Position numbers and translations under genes: made by a program. From NCBI RefSeq assembly GCF_900177775.1, contig NZ_FXWH01000001.1:1426001-1490000 (forward strand): a stretch of 64,000 bases of DNA, in the 5' to 3' direction. This document shows, in pieces, positions 17,103-27,723 of the stretch. The stretch is from Pseudidiomarina planktonica (lineage in GTDB: Bacteria; Pseudomonadota; Gammaproteobacteria; Enterobacterales; Alteromonadaceae). A model generated the notes under the pieces. That model had not been told where the DNA came from. It did not search any database and was given only the letters and a program-made list of their open reading frames with translations. Every line of letters begins with the position of its first letter. Positions within the stretch are counted from its first letter, which is position 1.

Positions 17103-17176
17103 TGGAGGCGGGTCCCGGAGTCGAACCGAGGTCCACGGATTTGCAATCCGCTGCATAGCCACTCTGCCAACCCGCC
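17103..17176 (-). tRNA. cysT: tRNA-Cys (GCA)
   Basis: Minus strand, 74 nt with CCA. Acceptor GGCGGGT pairs with ACCCGCC; the anticodon loop reads TTGCAAA (anticodon GCA). Middle gene of the conserved Gly-Cys-Leu cluster downstream of pgsA. Confidence 0.97.
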
Positions 17177-17195
17177 TTGGGGTTTTATAAAAATT

Positions 17196-17270
17196 TGGAG
17201 CGGGAAACGAGATTCGAACTCGCGACCCCAACCTTGGCAAGGTTGTGCTCTACCACTGAGCTATTCCCGC
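17196..17270 (-). tRNA. glyW: tRNA-Gly (GCC)
   Basis: Minus strand, 75 nt with CCA. Acceptor GCGGGAA pairs with TTCCCGC; anticodon stem CAACC/GGTTG closes the loop TTGCCAA (anticodon GCC). First of the cluster, 73 bp after pgsA, as in E. coli. Confidence 0.97.
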
Positions 17271-17343
17271 ATCCAGTGCCGACGCATTCTACTGTCTTAT
17301 GCGAACACGTCAACGCTTTTTTGCTATTTCATGTATCGTTTGC

Positions 17344-17889
17344 TTATTTTTGACTCAAATCCGCCCAAGCAGCTCTTAAGTATTCCCACATTGACCATAA
17401 AGTGAGCGCAAAAGCCAAGTATAGAAGAATCGTAGCCGTAACTATAACGAAGGTGTTTGCTTCCCAGAGTAAGCCAACCAAAGCCACCATTTGCGCGATG
17501 GTTTTTAACTTACCCAAATTCGATACAGCCACCTGTCCCTGGCGTCCAATTTGTGCCATCCACTCGCGCAGTGCTGAAACGACCAGTTCGCGGCTAATAA
17601 TAGTTAGTGCCGGAATGGTTATCCACCAGGTTGCATAATGCTCAACCACCACCACCAGGGCCGCGGCAACCATGACTTTATCAGCAACCGGATCTAAGAA
17701 CGCGCCAAACGCAGTGAACTGATTAAACTTGCGCGCAACATAACCATCCAGCGCGTCAGTAATTGCAGCAATAACAAAAACCAGCGCCGCCCAGAAATTT
17801 GCTTCCGGTCCCGGCAAGTAATAAATCACCAGAAATACCGGAATCAAAAATATTCTGAAAGAGGTTAATAAATTAGGAATATTCCACAT
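17344..17889 (-). CDS. pgsA: CDP-diacylglycerol-glycerol-3-phosphate 3-phosphatidyltransferase
   Basis: 181 residues, standard length. The CDP-alcohol phosphotransferase motif D-G-x2-A-R-x8-G-x3-D-x3-D is present in DALDGYVARKFNQF and GAFLDPVADK. About four to five membrane helices. The enzyme makes phosphatidylglycerol phosphate from CDP-diacylglycerol in the inner membrane, the committed step to phosphatidylglycerol and cardiolipin. It follows uvrC by 17 bp and is followed by the tRNA cluster, the order known from E. coli. Confidence 0.97.
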   Translation of the reverse strand: MWNIPNLLTSFRIFLIPVFLVIYYLPGPEANFWAALVFVIAAITDALDGYVARKFNQFTAFGAFLDPVADKVMVAAALVVVVEHYATWWITIPALTIISRELVVSALREWMAQIGRQGQVAVSNLGKLKTIAQMVALVGLLWEANTFVIVTATILLYLAFALTLWSMWEYLRAAWADLSQK

Positions 17890-17906
17890 TTTGGATACTT
17901 CGTCCT

Positions 17907-19757
17907 TTATTCGTCACGAAACGCGTGATAAATGGTTTCTGCCATGGTCGGACTAATGCCCGGAATACTTTTCAGCTGTTCAATACTAGCTTGTTTCACC
18001 TGCTGTAATCCACCAAGATTCTGTAATATTTTCTGACGCCGCTTGGCACCTATTCCAGGAATATCCTCAAGGGTGGATGTGCGCCGAACTTTGGCGCGAC
18101 GCTGCCGGTGTCCGGTAATAGCAAAGCGGTGCGATTCATCGCGAATATGCTGAATTAAATGCAGCGCCGCCGCGTCTTTTTCCATTGGAATAGTCTGATG
18201 CGAACCGGCCAAAATCAGAGTTTCTAACCCAGGTTTACGGGATTCACCTTTAGCCACACCAATTAATAGTGGTGCCGCCCGCCCCCAGTCGGCAAAGTAA
18301 TTTTCTGCCTGCGCCAGTTGCCCTTTGCCACCGTCAATAAACAGAATATCCGGAATGTTACTTTTCCCTTCGCCTGCATCCCGCGCCTTGTCATAGCGCT
18401 TCGCTAAGGCTTTTGCCATAGCTGCGTAGTCATCGCCAGGGGTAATACCGCTAATATTATAGCGCCGGTAATCGGCTTTTTTCGGGCCATTAATATCAAA
18501 CACCACGCACGAGGCAACGGTTTCCTGCCCCATAGTGTGGCTAATATCAAAGCATTCCATACGCACAATGCTGGCGCCCAAATCCAGTACCTTTTCCAAC
18601 GCCTGAATACGCATGCGCATGGTCGACTGCTGATTCAGTTTACTCTCTAATGCATTTAACGCATTTTTAGCTGCCAGTGACTGATACTGCTTACGCTCAC
18701 CGCGAACACGGCTAGCTAAACGCACTTTCTGCGCTAACACTTCGCCAATTAAATCCAGTTCCTGTTGGCGTTGCTCTGATTGTGCTTCGTCTTGTTCCGG
18801 TAAAATGATTTCTTTCGGTAACTTACGACCAGCGGTATCTGACAGGTAAAACTGAAGTAAAAACGCCACCAGCACTTCCTGATCGTCGGTGTTGGCCGGC
18901 ACTTTCGGGAAATAGCTACGACTGCCCTGTATTTGCGCATCGCGAACAAACAGCACATGTACTGCACAAATACCGCCGTTGCGAGAAAAGCCAATCACGT
19001 CCAGTTCCTGCTGATTGCCGGTAACTGAGTTACGCTCCTGCACCTGCCGCAATGCCGTAATTTGATCGCGAAAGCGCGCCGCTCGCTCGAACTCCAGCGC
19101 CTGACTGCTGTGTTCCATACGATCCACCAGCACATCAATAACTTGTTGGTTGTTGCCTTTCAGAAAATCTTTCGCTAACTGCACCTGCTCCTGATATTCG
19201 TCGTCAGTGCAGTACCCTTTCACACAAGGCGCCAGGCAACGTTTAAGCTGATATTGCAAACACGGGCGGCTACGGGCTCGGTAATAGGTGTCTTCGCACT
19301 GCCTGACCGGGAATAGCTTTTGCAATAAGCGTAAGCTTTCGCGTACCGCCACACCATTCGGAAACGGCCCGAAGTACTCACCTTTGTCACGGCGGGTGCC
19401 ACGATGAAAAGCTAAACGCGGGTGTTCATGGCTGCTTACTAATATATAAGGATAGGATTTGTCGTCTCGCAGCAATACGTTGTAGCGCGGCCGGTATTTC
19501 TTAATAAAGTTGTTTTCCAGAATCAAGGCTTCTGCTTCGGTATTGGTTACCGTTACATCCATGTTCTGAATTTGCTTCACTAAGGTTTGGGTTTTCGGGC
19601 TGTCTACGGTTTTGCGAAAATAGCTGGCAACGCGTTTACGTAAATCTTTCGCCTTACCCACATAAATAACATCACCTTCACCATCATACATCCGGTAAAC
19701 GCCGGGTTGATGGGTCAGGTGACGTAGAAATTCTTGAGCATCAAATTCGGGTGTCAT
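17907..19757 (-). CDS. uvrC: Excinuclease ABC subunit C
   Basis: 616 residues. N-terminal GIY-YIG nuclease domain (VYRMYDGEGDVIYVGKAKDL, about 20-40), the cysteine-rich region CLQYQLKRCLAPC, a UVR helical motif near 205-240, the RNase H-like C-terminal nuclease domain (FDISHTMGQETVASCVVF) and a terminal helix-hairpin-helix pair (IPGIGAKRRQKIL and IPGISPTMAETI). It makes both incisions in nucleotide-excision repair with UvrAB. Its start overlaps the uvrY stop by 1 bp (TAATG), so the pair is translationally coupled, as in E. coli. Confidence 0.98.
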   Translation of the reverse strand: MTPEFDAQEFLRHLTHQPGVYRMYDGEGDVIYVGKAKDLRKRVASYFRKTVDSPKTQTLVKQIQNMDVTVTNTEAEALILENNFIKKYRPRYNVLLRDDKSYPYILVSSHEHPRLAFHRGTRRDKGEYFGPFPNGVAVRESLRLLQKLFPVRQCEDTYYRARSRPCLQYQLKRCLAPCVKGYCTDDEYQEQVQLAKDFLKGNNQQVIDVLVDRMEHSSQALEFERAARFRDQITALRQVQERNSVTGNQQELDVIGFSRNGGICAVHVLFVRDAQIQGSRSYFPKVPANTDDQEVLVAFLLQFYLSDTAGRKLPKEIILPEQDEAQSEQRQQELDLIGEVLAQKVRLASRVRGERKQYQSLAAKNALNALESKLNQQSTMRMRIQALEKVLDLGASIVRMECFDISHTMGQETVASCVVFDINGPKKADYRRYNISGITPGDDYAAMAKALAKRYDKARDAGEGKSNIPDILFIDGGKGQLAQAENYFADWGRAAPLLIGVAKGESRKPGLETLILAGSHQTIPMEKDAAALHLIQHIRDESHRFAITGHRQRRAKVRRTSTLEDIPGIGAKRRQKILQNLGGLQQVKQASIEQLKSIPGISPTMAETIYHAFRDE

Positions 19758-20407
19758 TAAGTCTCTAGGTTCATAATGTCAACAATACCGGCGCGAATCG
19801 CCACATGCGATAACGCGACATCTCCACTTATGCCAAGTTTATCAAAGATACGGTAACGAAAGGTATTTACTGTCTTGGTGCTGATATTAAGGTGTTTGGC
19901 GATTTCTGCAACCCGAATGCCACGGCCCAGCATTTGGGTAACCTGCATTTCCCGCTCACTCAGTTGTTCAAACAACTGCCGTTGTTCTTGCTTGCGTGGA
20001 TTACGGGCAAAATACTCTGCCACCGCCGAGGCCACATACATTTGCCCTGCGCGTATGGACACCATGGCATCAAGCAGTTCCTGACAACTGCAATGCTCAA
20101 GCAAATAGGCATCTACCTGACTAATACTGCACTGAAAGTCCAGTACGTCCTGAAAGCTACGCCCCCATAATAATAAGAGTAAGTCAGGATAGCGCTTTAC
20201 CAGCCGTCGCCAGCTTTCAATGGTGGCATCACCACTAAGCTGACTACACAACACCACAGTAGCATAAGGATAATCCCTTGCTACCTGCCGCAACTCATTG
20301 AATGTGCCTACGCTTGCACAAATTTGATAGTTTGATTGCTCGGCCAGTACATGTTCCATACCCGCACGTACTAAGCCACTGCTTATGGCAAGAATAATAG
20401 GTGTCAT
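19757..20407 (-). CDS. uvrY: UvrY/GacA homologue with a degenerate receiver domain
   Basis: 216 residues from ATG 20407 (AAGGAG 6-7 nt upstream). The C-terminal LuxR-type HTH is well kept: LSEREMQVTQML, VAEIAKHLNISTKTVNTFRY, RIFDKLGISGDVALSHVAIR, matching UvrY/GacA. The N-terminal domain aligns with UvrY without gaps around LVRAG, but the acidic pair D8-D9 is I8-S9, the phospho-acceptor D54 is C54 and the conserved K104 is E104. It therefore cannot be phosphorylated in the usual way. Location before uvrC and pgsA supports true orthology to uvrY/gacA, the activator of Csr small RNAs. How it is controlled here is unknown. Confidence 0.88.
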   Translation of the reverse strand: MTPIILAISSGLVRAGMEHVLAEQSNYQICASVGTFNELRQVARDYPYATVVLCSQLSGDATIESWRRLVKRYPDLLLLLWGRSFQDVLDFQCSISQVDAYLLEHCSCQELLDAMVSIRAGQMYVASAVAEYFARNPRKQEQRQLFEQLSEREMQVTQMLGRGIRVAEIAKHLNISTKTVNTFRYRIFDKLGISGDVALSHVAIRAGIVDIMNLET

Positions 20408-20583
20408 CAACATCTCCTTATGTTTAGAACCCATTGCACTTGATTGTGCCCGGTATTTCAGATTTTGCCTTTTAGTTTGAATTTGCAACAGAAACTATTG
20501 ATAACTAACGAATTGAAGCCATTGCCCTCAAATTAGTACGACAAATGACATGAGAGAATTGCGATTATATGTCGACTGACATA

Positions 20584-21180
20584 TTAAATACGCTTTTGAT
20601 CCAGTAACTGCCATAAATAGCAGGCTAAATAGCTGCGATACGGAGATGCTTTGGCTGGCGTAATGTAAACACCCTGCTCGCCAATTAGCTGCATGGCTTT
20701 ACGCAGGCTGCTATCACCGGCGGGGAATATATCTTCGCGACCGTAATGGAAAATCGCCAGAATAGAAGCGCTCCAGCGCCCTATTCCTTTATGGGCCATT
20801 ATAGCATTCATAAGGGCTTCGTCGTTCAGCGACGGCCAGCTATCAATAGCAGAGGGGTTCTGTTGGTAGCTGCGGGCGAAATCAATCACGGTTTGGGCTT
20901 TGGTACGGCTTAAGCCGCATTCCAGCAAATCCATGTAATCGAGATCGGCAATATCATTGCGTCCTTGCTCACGCGCTTTCGCCTCAGCGCGAGCAATAAT
21001 AGTGTCTGAGGCTTTGCCCGACAGCATTTGGCGAACAATAATCCGCGGTAAGGCTTGCAGCGGATGCAGCCCGGTGGCCTGTATAGGCTCAATTTCCGGA
21101 TGCTCCATTAACCAGCGCGAAAACCCGGGTTGGGTATCGCACAAATGTTGACGAATACTTTCAGCTGTTACCGCACCCAT
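20584..21180 (-). CDS. HhH-GPD DNA glycosylase (AlkA/3-methyladenine type)
   Basis: 198 residues from ATG 21180, preferred to a longer frame from 21249 because AAGGA lies 6 nt upstream and the extension would enter the thioesterase gene. The helix-hairpin-helix with GPD-like motif reads IMAHKGIGRWSASILAIF and is followed by the catalytic Asp in IFPAGDSSLRKA. This is the DNA-3-methyladenine glycosylase II (AlkA/Mag) pattern: base-excision removal of alkylated purines. It begins 8 bp after the thioesterase stop and is likely cotranscribed with it. Confidence 0.9.
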   Translation of the reverse strand: MGAVTAESIRQHLCDTQPGFSRWLMEHPEIEPIQATGLHPLQALPRIIVRQMLSGKASDTIIARAEAKAREQGRNDIADLDYMDLLECGLSRTKAQTVIDFARSYQQNPSAIDSWPSLNDEALMNAIMAHKGIGRWSASILAIFHYGREDIFPAGDSSLRKAMQLIGEQGVYITPAKASPYRSYLACYLWQLLDQKRI

Positions 21181-21188
21181 AAAATTCC

Positions 21189-21977
21189 TTACGCAAACAC
21201 CGTGACGGTTTGTCGGCTTAACGCCACCAAACGACCGTCGTTGTCCCAAATACTGGCCTGAGTATGACCATAGCCATCAGCAGCATACTCAATATCTGCC
21301 ACATATTGCCACCAGTCATGCGCACTCTTGTCTGGCATTGGATCAATAAACTCAATGGTCCAGCTTAACGAACTTGCCGGCGCGGGCTGAGACAGGTGTG
21401 GCAGCAATGCCGGCGGCCAGGCATCCACTAAACCAAGCAGGAAACCAGGGTTAATATGCGAGGTTTCATGGCGAAAGCGCATCCAGCCACCAAACTGACG
21501 TGATTTGTTCCCGCTAAAGGGTAAGCCACCGACAGTAACCCGGTAGTCATAGTGATAGGTGAACTCCGGCACTATGCTCATTTCCGGCATTGCTGGGCCT
21601 TGCTCGGGCGTTGGAATGTCCGGCCGCGCATGCGCATCAACCGCAATGGTAGATTCCCGGCTACGACCAAAACTAGCCAGCGCTGACAACACCACTTCAC
21701 CGGCCTGCACTATGTCTACCCTAATTTGGCTAACTGATTTACCTTCACGCAATACCCGACGTTCCAACTGCGCTTCACCATCGTTAATAGGTGCAACAAA
21801 TAACACACTTAGCGAGCGAATCGCCTGATCATCTTGCGCACCATAGCGCGCGCACTGCCAGGCAATAGCTGCGGTAATACCACCAAATAGAGCACGACCC
21901 TGCCCCCACTTCTTCGGCAGTTGAATGGTCTGCTCGGCAGCCGGCGTAATCTGCGCCAGAGTTTCAGTAAAATTCAT
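21189..21977 (-). CDS. Acyl-CoA thioesterase, TesB-like double hot-dog
   Basis: 262 residues, the size of a double hot-dog protein. The N-terminal half contains GRALFGGITAAIAW, the usual helix start of this thioesterase group, and the C-terminal half has QFGGWMRFRHE followed by DAWPPALL and ASSLSWTIEFIDPMP. Expected to hydrolyse acyl-CoA thioesters in the cytoplasm; chain-length preference cannot be read. Forms a pair with the downstream glycosylase gene on the same strand, without an obvious functional link. Confidence 0.88.
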   Translation of the reverse strand: MNFTETLAQITPAAEQTIQLPKKWGQGRALFGGITAAIAWQCARYGAQDDQAIRSLSVLFVAPINDGEAQLERRVLREGKSVSQIRVDIVQAGEVVLSALASFGRSRESTIAVDAHARPDIPTPEQGPAMPEMSIVPEFTYHYDYRVTVGGLPFSGNKSRQFGGWMRFRHETSHINPGFLLGLVDAWPPALLPHLSQPAPASSLSWTIEFIDPMPDKSAHDWWQYVADIEYAADGYGHTQASIWDNDGRLVALSRQTVTVFA

Positions 21978-22095
21978 GGTAACGGCCTTTTCGTTTGTTC
22001 TAATGTTAACTTTGATTATACACAGGTAAGACCAGTATAAAAGAGTGCGAGGATCTGCTTACGGCGCCTTTGCAAAACTCGCTAACGCGAAAAGC

Positions 22096-22131
22096 AAAAA
22101 GCCCCGCAAGTTTCCTTGCAGGGCTTTTTTT
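22096..22131 (-). terminator. Rho-independent terminator, tRNA-Ser
   Basis: Stem 22101-22110 with 22115-22124 (GCCCCGCAAG / CTTGCAGGGC, one C-A mismatch), TTTC loop, flanked by AAAAA on one side and seven T on the other, so it can work in both directions. It lies just after the 3' end of the leftward tRNA-Ser. Confidence 0.8.
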
Positions 22132-22135
22132 GAAT

Positions 22136-22228
<93 letters not shown>

Positions 22229-22496
22229 GCAGTCTCGTGACACTTAGTGCCGTTAAGACGATGCGAATGATAAAGAGAGCACCTGCGCTTGTAAAGCAAA
22301 AAATTCAATCAAGTCGTTTGTTTGGTGGCAAAATAGACAACCAATAGTAATTTTCTTACGTATTGCTTGAAAAGCATACAATTCACCCACATTTAGTTGC
22401 TGTAGCTACGAGAATAGTTGGAACCTTTTCACAGTTCTAGTATTCTAACTGGCAGAAGTAACGCCCTTTCGGCGGATAATTAAATCGGAGAAAATA

Positions 22497-23162
22497 ATGC
22501 GTAACGAAGCCCAAGCGTATACAGCTCGTTCAGAGTCAGTATTACAGGTCAATAAAGTTCTACGTAACACATACATGCTGTTGGCATTAACTCTGGCATT
22601 CAGTGCCGCAGTTGCTGGTGTCAGTATGGCAATGAACTGGCCACACCCGGGTCTGATTATTACCCTGGTCGGCTTTTACGGTTTACTATATTTAACGCAT
22701 AAAACATCCAACAGCTCTGCTGGTCTGTTATCTGTATTCGCGCTGACCGGATTCATGGGTTACACCATGGGGCCGATTCTGAATATGGTTATCGGTAATG
22801 GCGGTGCTGATGTTGTGGTGACCGCATTTGGTGGTACAGCACTTATCTTCTTTGCCCTGTCAGCTTATGTACTGACAACTAAGAAAGACATGTCGTTCTT
22901 AGGTGGCATGATGGTAGCCGGCTTCTTTGTTATCGTTATCGGCTTTGTCGCGAACATTTTCCTGCAGCTGCCTGCTTTAAGCTTAGCGCTGTCAGGATTA
23001 TTCATCCTGTTCTCGTCAGGTGCCATTTTAATGCAAACCAGCGCCATTATTCGTGGCGGCGAGCGTAACTACATTCTGGCTACTGTTACCTTGTTCGTTT
23101 CACTGTATAATATTTTCCTCAGCTTGATTCACTTGCTGACGGCGTTTGGCAGCAACGATTAA
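22497..23162 (+). CDS. yccA: Bax inhibitor-1 / YccA-family membrane protein
   Basis: 221 residues with seven hydrophobic segments, ending in a short polar tail. The BI-1 pattern is clear in GFMGYTMGPILNMVIG and GGERNYILATVTLFVSLYNIFLSL (only parts cited). E. coli YccA is a substrate and modulator of the FtsH protease, and the family may leak Ca2+ or protons. GGAG lies about 7 nt before the ATG. It has its own terminator and sits next to the tus genes, as yccA sits next to tusE in E. coli. Confidence 0.95.
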   Translation: MRNEAQAYTARSESVLQVNKVLRNTYMLLALTLAFSAAVAGVSMAMNWPHPGLIITLVGFYGLLYLTHKTSNSSAGLLSVFALTGFMGYTMGPILNMVIGNGGADVVVTAFGGTALIFFALSAYVLTTKKDMSFLGGMMVAGFFVIVIGFVANIFLQLPALSLALSGLFILFSSGAILMQTSAIIRGGERNYILATVTLFVSLYNIFLSLIHLLTAFGSND

Positions 23163-23186
23163 TTCGCAAGCCAACACTTAGTTCAA

Positions 23187-23211
23187 ACGCCCCATTAATT
23201 GGGGCGTTTTT
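23187..23211 (+). terminator. Rho-independent terminator after yccA
   Basis: Stem ACGCCCC / GGGGCGT around the loop ATTAATT, followed by a run of five T. It separates yccA from tusD, so the tus genes should have their own promoter in the 23212-23247 region or receive read-through. Confidence 0.9.
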
Positions 23212-23247
23212 GTTTCCGTTTTTTGTTTCCAAAGTATGATAATCAAC

Positions 23248-23610
23248 ATGGCAACCATCAGTCTTTGCATTCAGCAGTCGCCGCAGCTTGGTCATAGTCA
23301 CCATGCGCTGCGCTATGCCCGTGCCGCCATTGCCAACGGACACCAGCTACAGCAGGTATTCTTCTACCAAGCTGGCGTTCTGCATGCTCTGGCGTCGCAC
23401 GATAGCGAACCGCATACCGCCGACTGGGTAGCCTTTTCCCGTGAACATCAGGTACCACTGGTAGTTTGTCACACGGTTGCTGAACATTACGGTATTCACG
23501 CCGCAGTTAAAGGCGAACAATCGAATCTGAACCCAGCCTTTGATGCGGCTGGTTTAACCGAATTCCTGGTGGCGCTAAGCCAAAGTGATAAAGTGGTGCA
23601 ATTCCTATGA
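23248..23610 (+). CDS. tusD: Sulfurtransferase TusD (DsrE family)
   Basis: About 120 residues from ATG 23248, which aligns with the E. coli TusD start; an in-frame ATG at 23236 is the alternative and neither has a clear RBS. The DsrE fold pattern (ALRYARAAIANGH, QQVFFYQAGVLHAL) and the active Cys in PLVVCHTV are present, with the C-terminal KVVQFL typical of TusD. In the TusBCD complex this Cys takes sulfur from TusA and passes it to TusE for 2-thiolation of U34 in tRNA. First of tusD-tusC-tusB-tusE. Confidence 0.92.
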   Translation: MATISLCIQQSPQLGHSHHALRYARAAIANGHQLQQVFFYQAGVLHALASHDSEPHTADWVAFSREHQVPLVVCHTVAEHYGIHAAVKGEQSNLNPAFDAAGLTEFLVALSQSDKVVQFL

Positions 23611-23990
23611 TGCAGCCACAGTCAAACCATACCGCGCCTAGTCTGCTGGTTATACAAACTGCAGGGCCAGATTCAGTGGCAGCACGTGAAGCGCTGGATG
23701 TGGCGCTAAATGCCGCCGCGCTGGATATTCCTGTGCAATTAGTACTGCAAAGTCATGCGATACTTAATCTGGTAACGCCGGCAACGCTTACTGAGGCCTT
23801 CAACACGCCCTCAGTGCAAAAGAAGTACGGCATGCTGGAGTTATTTGATGTACCTGCCCCTATGGTAGCCAGCGAAGACTTACAGCGTTTTGGGTTAACT
23901 GCCGAGCAGCTCAGCATAGAGGTAACGGTATTGTCGCAACAAGAACTGCATCAGCAACACGCCCATTTTACCCAGCTACTGAGGTTTTAA
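23607..23990 (+). CDS. tusC: Sulfurtransferase complex subunit TusC
   Basis: 127 residues, DsrF/TusC type: AREALDVALNAAALDIPVQL is the family's first helix and strand. Its ATG overlaps the tusD stop by 4 bp (ATGA), so the two subunits are translationally coupled. It has no catalytic Cys, as usual for TusC, and is a structural subunit of the hexameric TusBCD complex. Identity rests on size, fold pattern and position. Confidence 0.9.
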   Translation: MMQPQSNHTAPSLLVIQTAGPDSVAAREALDVALNAAALDIPVQLVLQSHAILNLVTPATLTEAFNTPSVQKKYGMLELFDVPAPMVASEDLQRFGLTAEQLSIEVTVLSQQELHQQHAHFTQLLRF

Positions 23991-23996
23991 CTGGTT

Positions 23997-24311
23997 ATGT
24001 CGGATCCGGCTTTGAACTCATCAGCACTGCACCAGCTTATGCAACAGCCGCTTAGCGCTGTGCTTGCTGATACCAGCAACAATTTGCGCGCAGGTGACAC
24101 TGTGCTGGCGTTTGGTAGTCATATTGCGGGGTTGTTAGACAAACAACTACAAACTCGCTTACAGAGCTTAGGTTTGCACCTTGCGGCCTTGCAAACGGAT
24201 GCCGAATCACTTGGGCTGGTATCGGCCTGCGAACAACAGCAAGTGAGCTTACTTACCGACAGCCAATGGCTGGAGCTGACTTTGCAGCATCACCCCGTGT
24301 ATACGTATTAG
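23997..24311 (+). CDS. tusB: Sulfurtransferase complex subunit TusB (DsrH)
   Basis: 104 residues. The pattern [18 protein letters not shown] and [16 protein letters not shown] is of the DsrH/TusB type, with the W near the C-terminus usual in the family. The N-terminus is less conserved (family proteins often start MLHxL; here HQLMQQ appears at residues 12-17). Starts 6 bp after tusC. Third subunit of TusBCD in the cytoplasm. Confidence 0.88.
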   Translation: MSDPALNSSALHQLMQQPLSAVLADTSNNLRAGDTVLAFGSHIAGLLDKQLQTRLQSLGLHLAALQTDAESLGLVSACEQQQVSLLTDSQWLELTLQHHPVYTY

Positions 24312-24315
24312 CATC

Positions 24316-24645
24316 ATGATTGAATTTAACGGCAAAGAATACGCAACCGACAAGCATCATTATTTAGCCAATTTTGATGACTGGTCGCCTGAGCTGGCTG
24401 AGCATATAGCCACGCTGGAAGCTATTGAAATGACACCAGCGCATTGGGAAGTAGTAAATTTTGTGCGGAATTTCTATCAAGAGTACGATACCAGCCCGGC
24501 TATGCGAGTACTGGTGAAAGCGGTCGCAAAAAGTTTAGGGGCTGATAAAGGCAATAGCCGTTATTTGTATAGCTTATTTCCGAAAGGCCCGGCTAAGCAG
24601 GCCACCCGCATCGCTGGTTTACCCAAACCAGCGAAGTGCATTTAG
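24316..24645 (+). CDS. tusE: Sulfur carrier TusE (DsrC family)
   Basis: 109 residues, standard length. DsrC-family features are clear: [33 protein letters not shown], and the C-terminal arm with GLPKPAKCI, whose Cys (second to last residue) carries the persulfide. Only this C-terminal Cys is present, as in TusE rather than DsrC with two. It accepts sulfur from TusBCD and hands it to MnmA for s2U34 in tRNA. Last gene of the tus operon, 4 bp after tusB. Confidence 0.96.
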   Translation: MIEFNGKEYATDKHHYLANFDDWSPELAEHIATLEAIEMTPAHWEVVNFVRNFYQEYDTSPAMRVLVKAVAKSLGADKGNSRYLYSLFPKGPAKQATRIAGLPKPAKCI

Positions 24646-24660
24646 CGGCCACATCAAAAC

Positions 24661-25974
<1,314 letters not shown>

Positions 25975-25992
25975 TTAAATGAATCTTGTGTA

Positions 25993-26370
25993 TTAAGTGC
26001 TTTGCGGCGTCGGATATAAAGCCATGGCCAACAGTACCGCGCCAATGCAAAGCACCAGGTTAAGTAACACGTGTAACAAGGCTTTGAGCCAGTCACCCTG
26101 ATTAGCCAGCAGTACCACTTCCAGCGAAAACGCCGAGAAAGTGGTGAAGGCACCAAGCAGGCCAACTCCGAACAATAACCAATGGTTGTCACCTAGTTGC
26201 TGATGTTGTTGACTCATTACCAGCAAACCCAGTAAAAATGAGCCCACTATGTTAACCAGCAATGTCGCAAAAGGAAACGCCTTAGTGACATTCAATAGCG
26301 CCATGCCAACACCGTAACGGCCCGCCGCTCCTAAAGCACCACCTAGTGCCACCCATAAATAGCTAGTCAT
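25993..26370 (-). CDS. crcB: Fluoride channel CrcB/Fluc
   Basis: 125 residues from ATG 26370, which overlaps the rarA stop by 8 bp; a longer in-frame start at 26403 lies inside rarA. Four hydrophobic helices and the Fluc signatures [24 protein letters not shown] and [16 protein letters not shown] (the Na+-site and Phe-box region) are all present. Dual-topology dimeric F- channel in the inner membrane that lowers cytoplasmic fluoride. Because it overlaps rarA, a fluoride riboswitch immediately upstream is unlikely and I see none. Confidence 0.95.
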   Translation of the reverse strand: MTSYLWVALGGALGAAGRYGVGMALLNVTKAFPFATLLVNIVGSFLLGLLVMSQQHQQLGDNHWLLFGVGLLGAFTTFSAFSLEVVLLANQGDWLKALLHVLLNLVLCIGAVLLAMALYPTPQST

Positions 26371-27709
26371 CGTTTGGATCCCGTTGCCAGTCGCTGGCAG
26401 CACTTAAGCTCTGTAACCAGCGTAGTTTTTCAGATATTTTCGCTTCCAAGCCACGTTCATTGGGCTGATAAAACACGGTATCAGCAATAGCTGTGGGCAA
26501 ATACCGCTCGCCAGCTACGAAGGCATGGGGATAATTGTGAGCGTAACGATAGTCTTCGCCGTAGCCTTCGGCTTTATGCACTTTGGTGGGCGCATTACGC
26601 AAATGCGCCGGCACTGCATAGTCTGGCGCGTCTTGTGCCAGCTTCACCGCTTGTTTAAAGGCGTTATACACCGCATTACTTTTGGCTGCGCTAGCGCAGT
26701 AAATAACTGCCTGTGCGATAGCTCGCTCGCCCTCAGCGGGGCCAACTCTATGGTAGGTGTCCCAGGCATTCAGCGCAATTTGTAACGCGCGTGGATCGGC
26801 GTTACCAATGTCTTCCGACGCAATAGCCAGTAAGCGCCGGGCAATGATGAGAGCGTCACCGCCACCAGCCAGCACCCGTGCATACCAATACAGGGCGCCA
26901 TCGGGTGACGAGCCACGCACCGACTTATGGAAAGCCGACAAAATATCGTAATAAATATCGCCCTGATTATCGAAACGCGTTTGTTTTTCGCCAATAGCGT
27001 CGCGCACAACGTCCACGCCTAGCTCTTGCCCCTGCTCGGCGAAGTCACTGGCAATTTCAATAAAATTGAGCAGTCGCCGCGCATCGCCATCGGCTGAGTT
27101 CAGTAAGTAGTCCAACGCCGCATCGCTTAGTGTTAAGTTACGCTGCCCCAGGCCTAGCTCAGTGTCCTCTAGCGCCCGCGTTACCACGGTTTTCAGGTCG
27201 TCTCTGGTTAAGCTTTGAAGCCGGTATACCCGGGCTCGTGACAGCAAGGCGTTATTAATTTCAAAACCGGGATTTTCGGTAGTGGCACCAATAAACACAA
27301 TAGTGCCGTCTTCAATATGTGGAAGAAAGGCGTCTTGCTGACTTTTATTGAACCTATGTACTTCGTCTACAAACAAAATAGTGCGCCGACCATTTTGCGC
27401 TAACAGATCGCGTGCATCAGTAATGGCCTGGCGAATCTCTTTCACCCCGGAAGTGACGGCGCTAATACGCGTTACCGCCGCATTGGCGGTGGCAGCAATA
27501 AGTTCAGCTAAAGTGGTTTTGCCGGTGCCGGGCGGCCCCCACAGAATCATGGAATGCAACTGGCCCTGCTCTACCGCCTTGCGTAGCGGTTTACCTTCGG
27601 CCAGCAAGTGCTGCTGACCGATATAGTCAGCCAGCGTTTGCGGACGCATACGCGCCGCTAGTGGCGCTTGAGCGGAGGTTTGTTGGAATCCCAGTTCGAA
27701 GTTACTCAC
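26363..27709 (-). CDS. rarA: Replication-associated recombination ATPase RarA (MgsA)
   Basis: 448 residues. AAA+ clamp-loader-like ATPase: Walker [13 protein letters not shown] (about 59-70), Walker [11 protein letters not shown], sensor 1 [13 protein letters not shown], then the C-terminal tetramerisation domain ([20 protein letters not shown]). Start GTG at 27709 with TGAGG 7 nt upstream. RarA acts at stalled forks with SSB. Lies between lolA (15 bp upstream) and crcB/serS, the conserved ftsK-lolA-rarA-serS order. Confidence 0.97.
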   Translation of the reverse strand: MSNFELGFQQTSAQAPLAARMRPQTLADYIGQQHLLAEGKPLRKAVEQGQLHSMILWGPPGTGKTTLAELIAATANAAVTRISAVTSGVKEIRQAITDARDLLAQNGRRTILFVDEVHRFNKSQQDAFLPHIEDGTIVFIGATTENPGFEINNALLSRARVYRLQSLTRDDLKTVVTRALEDTELGLGQRNLTLSDAALDYLLNSADGDARRLLNFIEIASDFAEQGQELGVDVVRDAIGEKQTRFDNQGDIYYDILSAFHKSVRGSSPDGALYWYARVLAGGGDALIIARRLLAIASEDIGNADPRALQIALNAWDTYHRVGPAEGERAIAQAVIYCASAAKSNAVYNAFKQAVKLAQDAPDYAVPAHLRNAPTKVHKAEGYGEDYRYAHNYPHAFVAGERYLPTAIADTVFYQPNERGLEAKISEKLRWLQSLSAASDWQRDPNDD

Positions 27710-27723
27710 AAATGCCCTCAGGC

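Noticed and set aside
16944-17240. 98-residue open frame across the tRNA cluster
   Set aside because: It overlaps three complete tRNA genes; the translation is an accidental reading of tRNA sequence.
26300-26403. Possible fluoride riboswitch before crcB
   Set aside because: The crcB start lies inside the end of rarA, leaving no leader, and no riboswitch-like fold is apparent.
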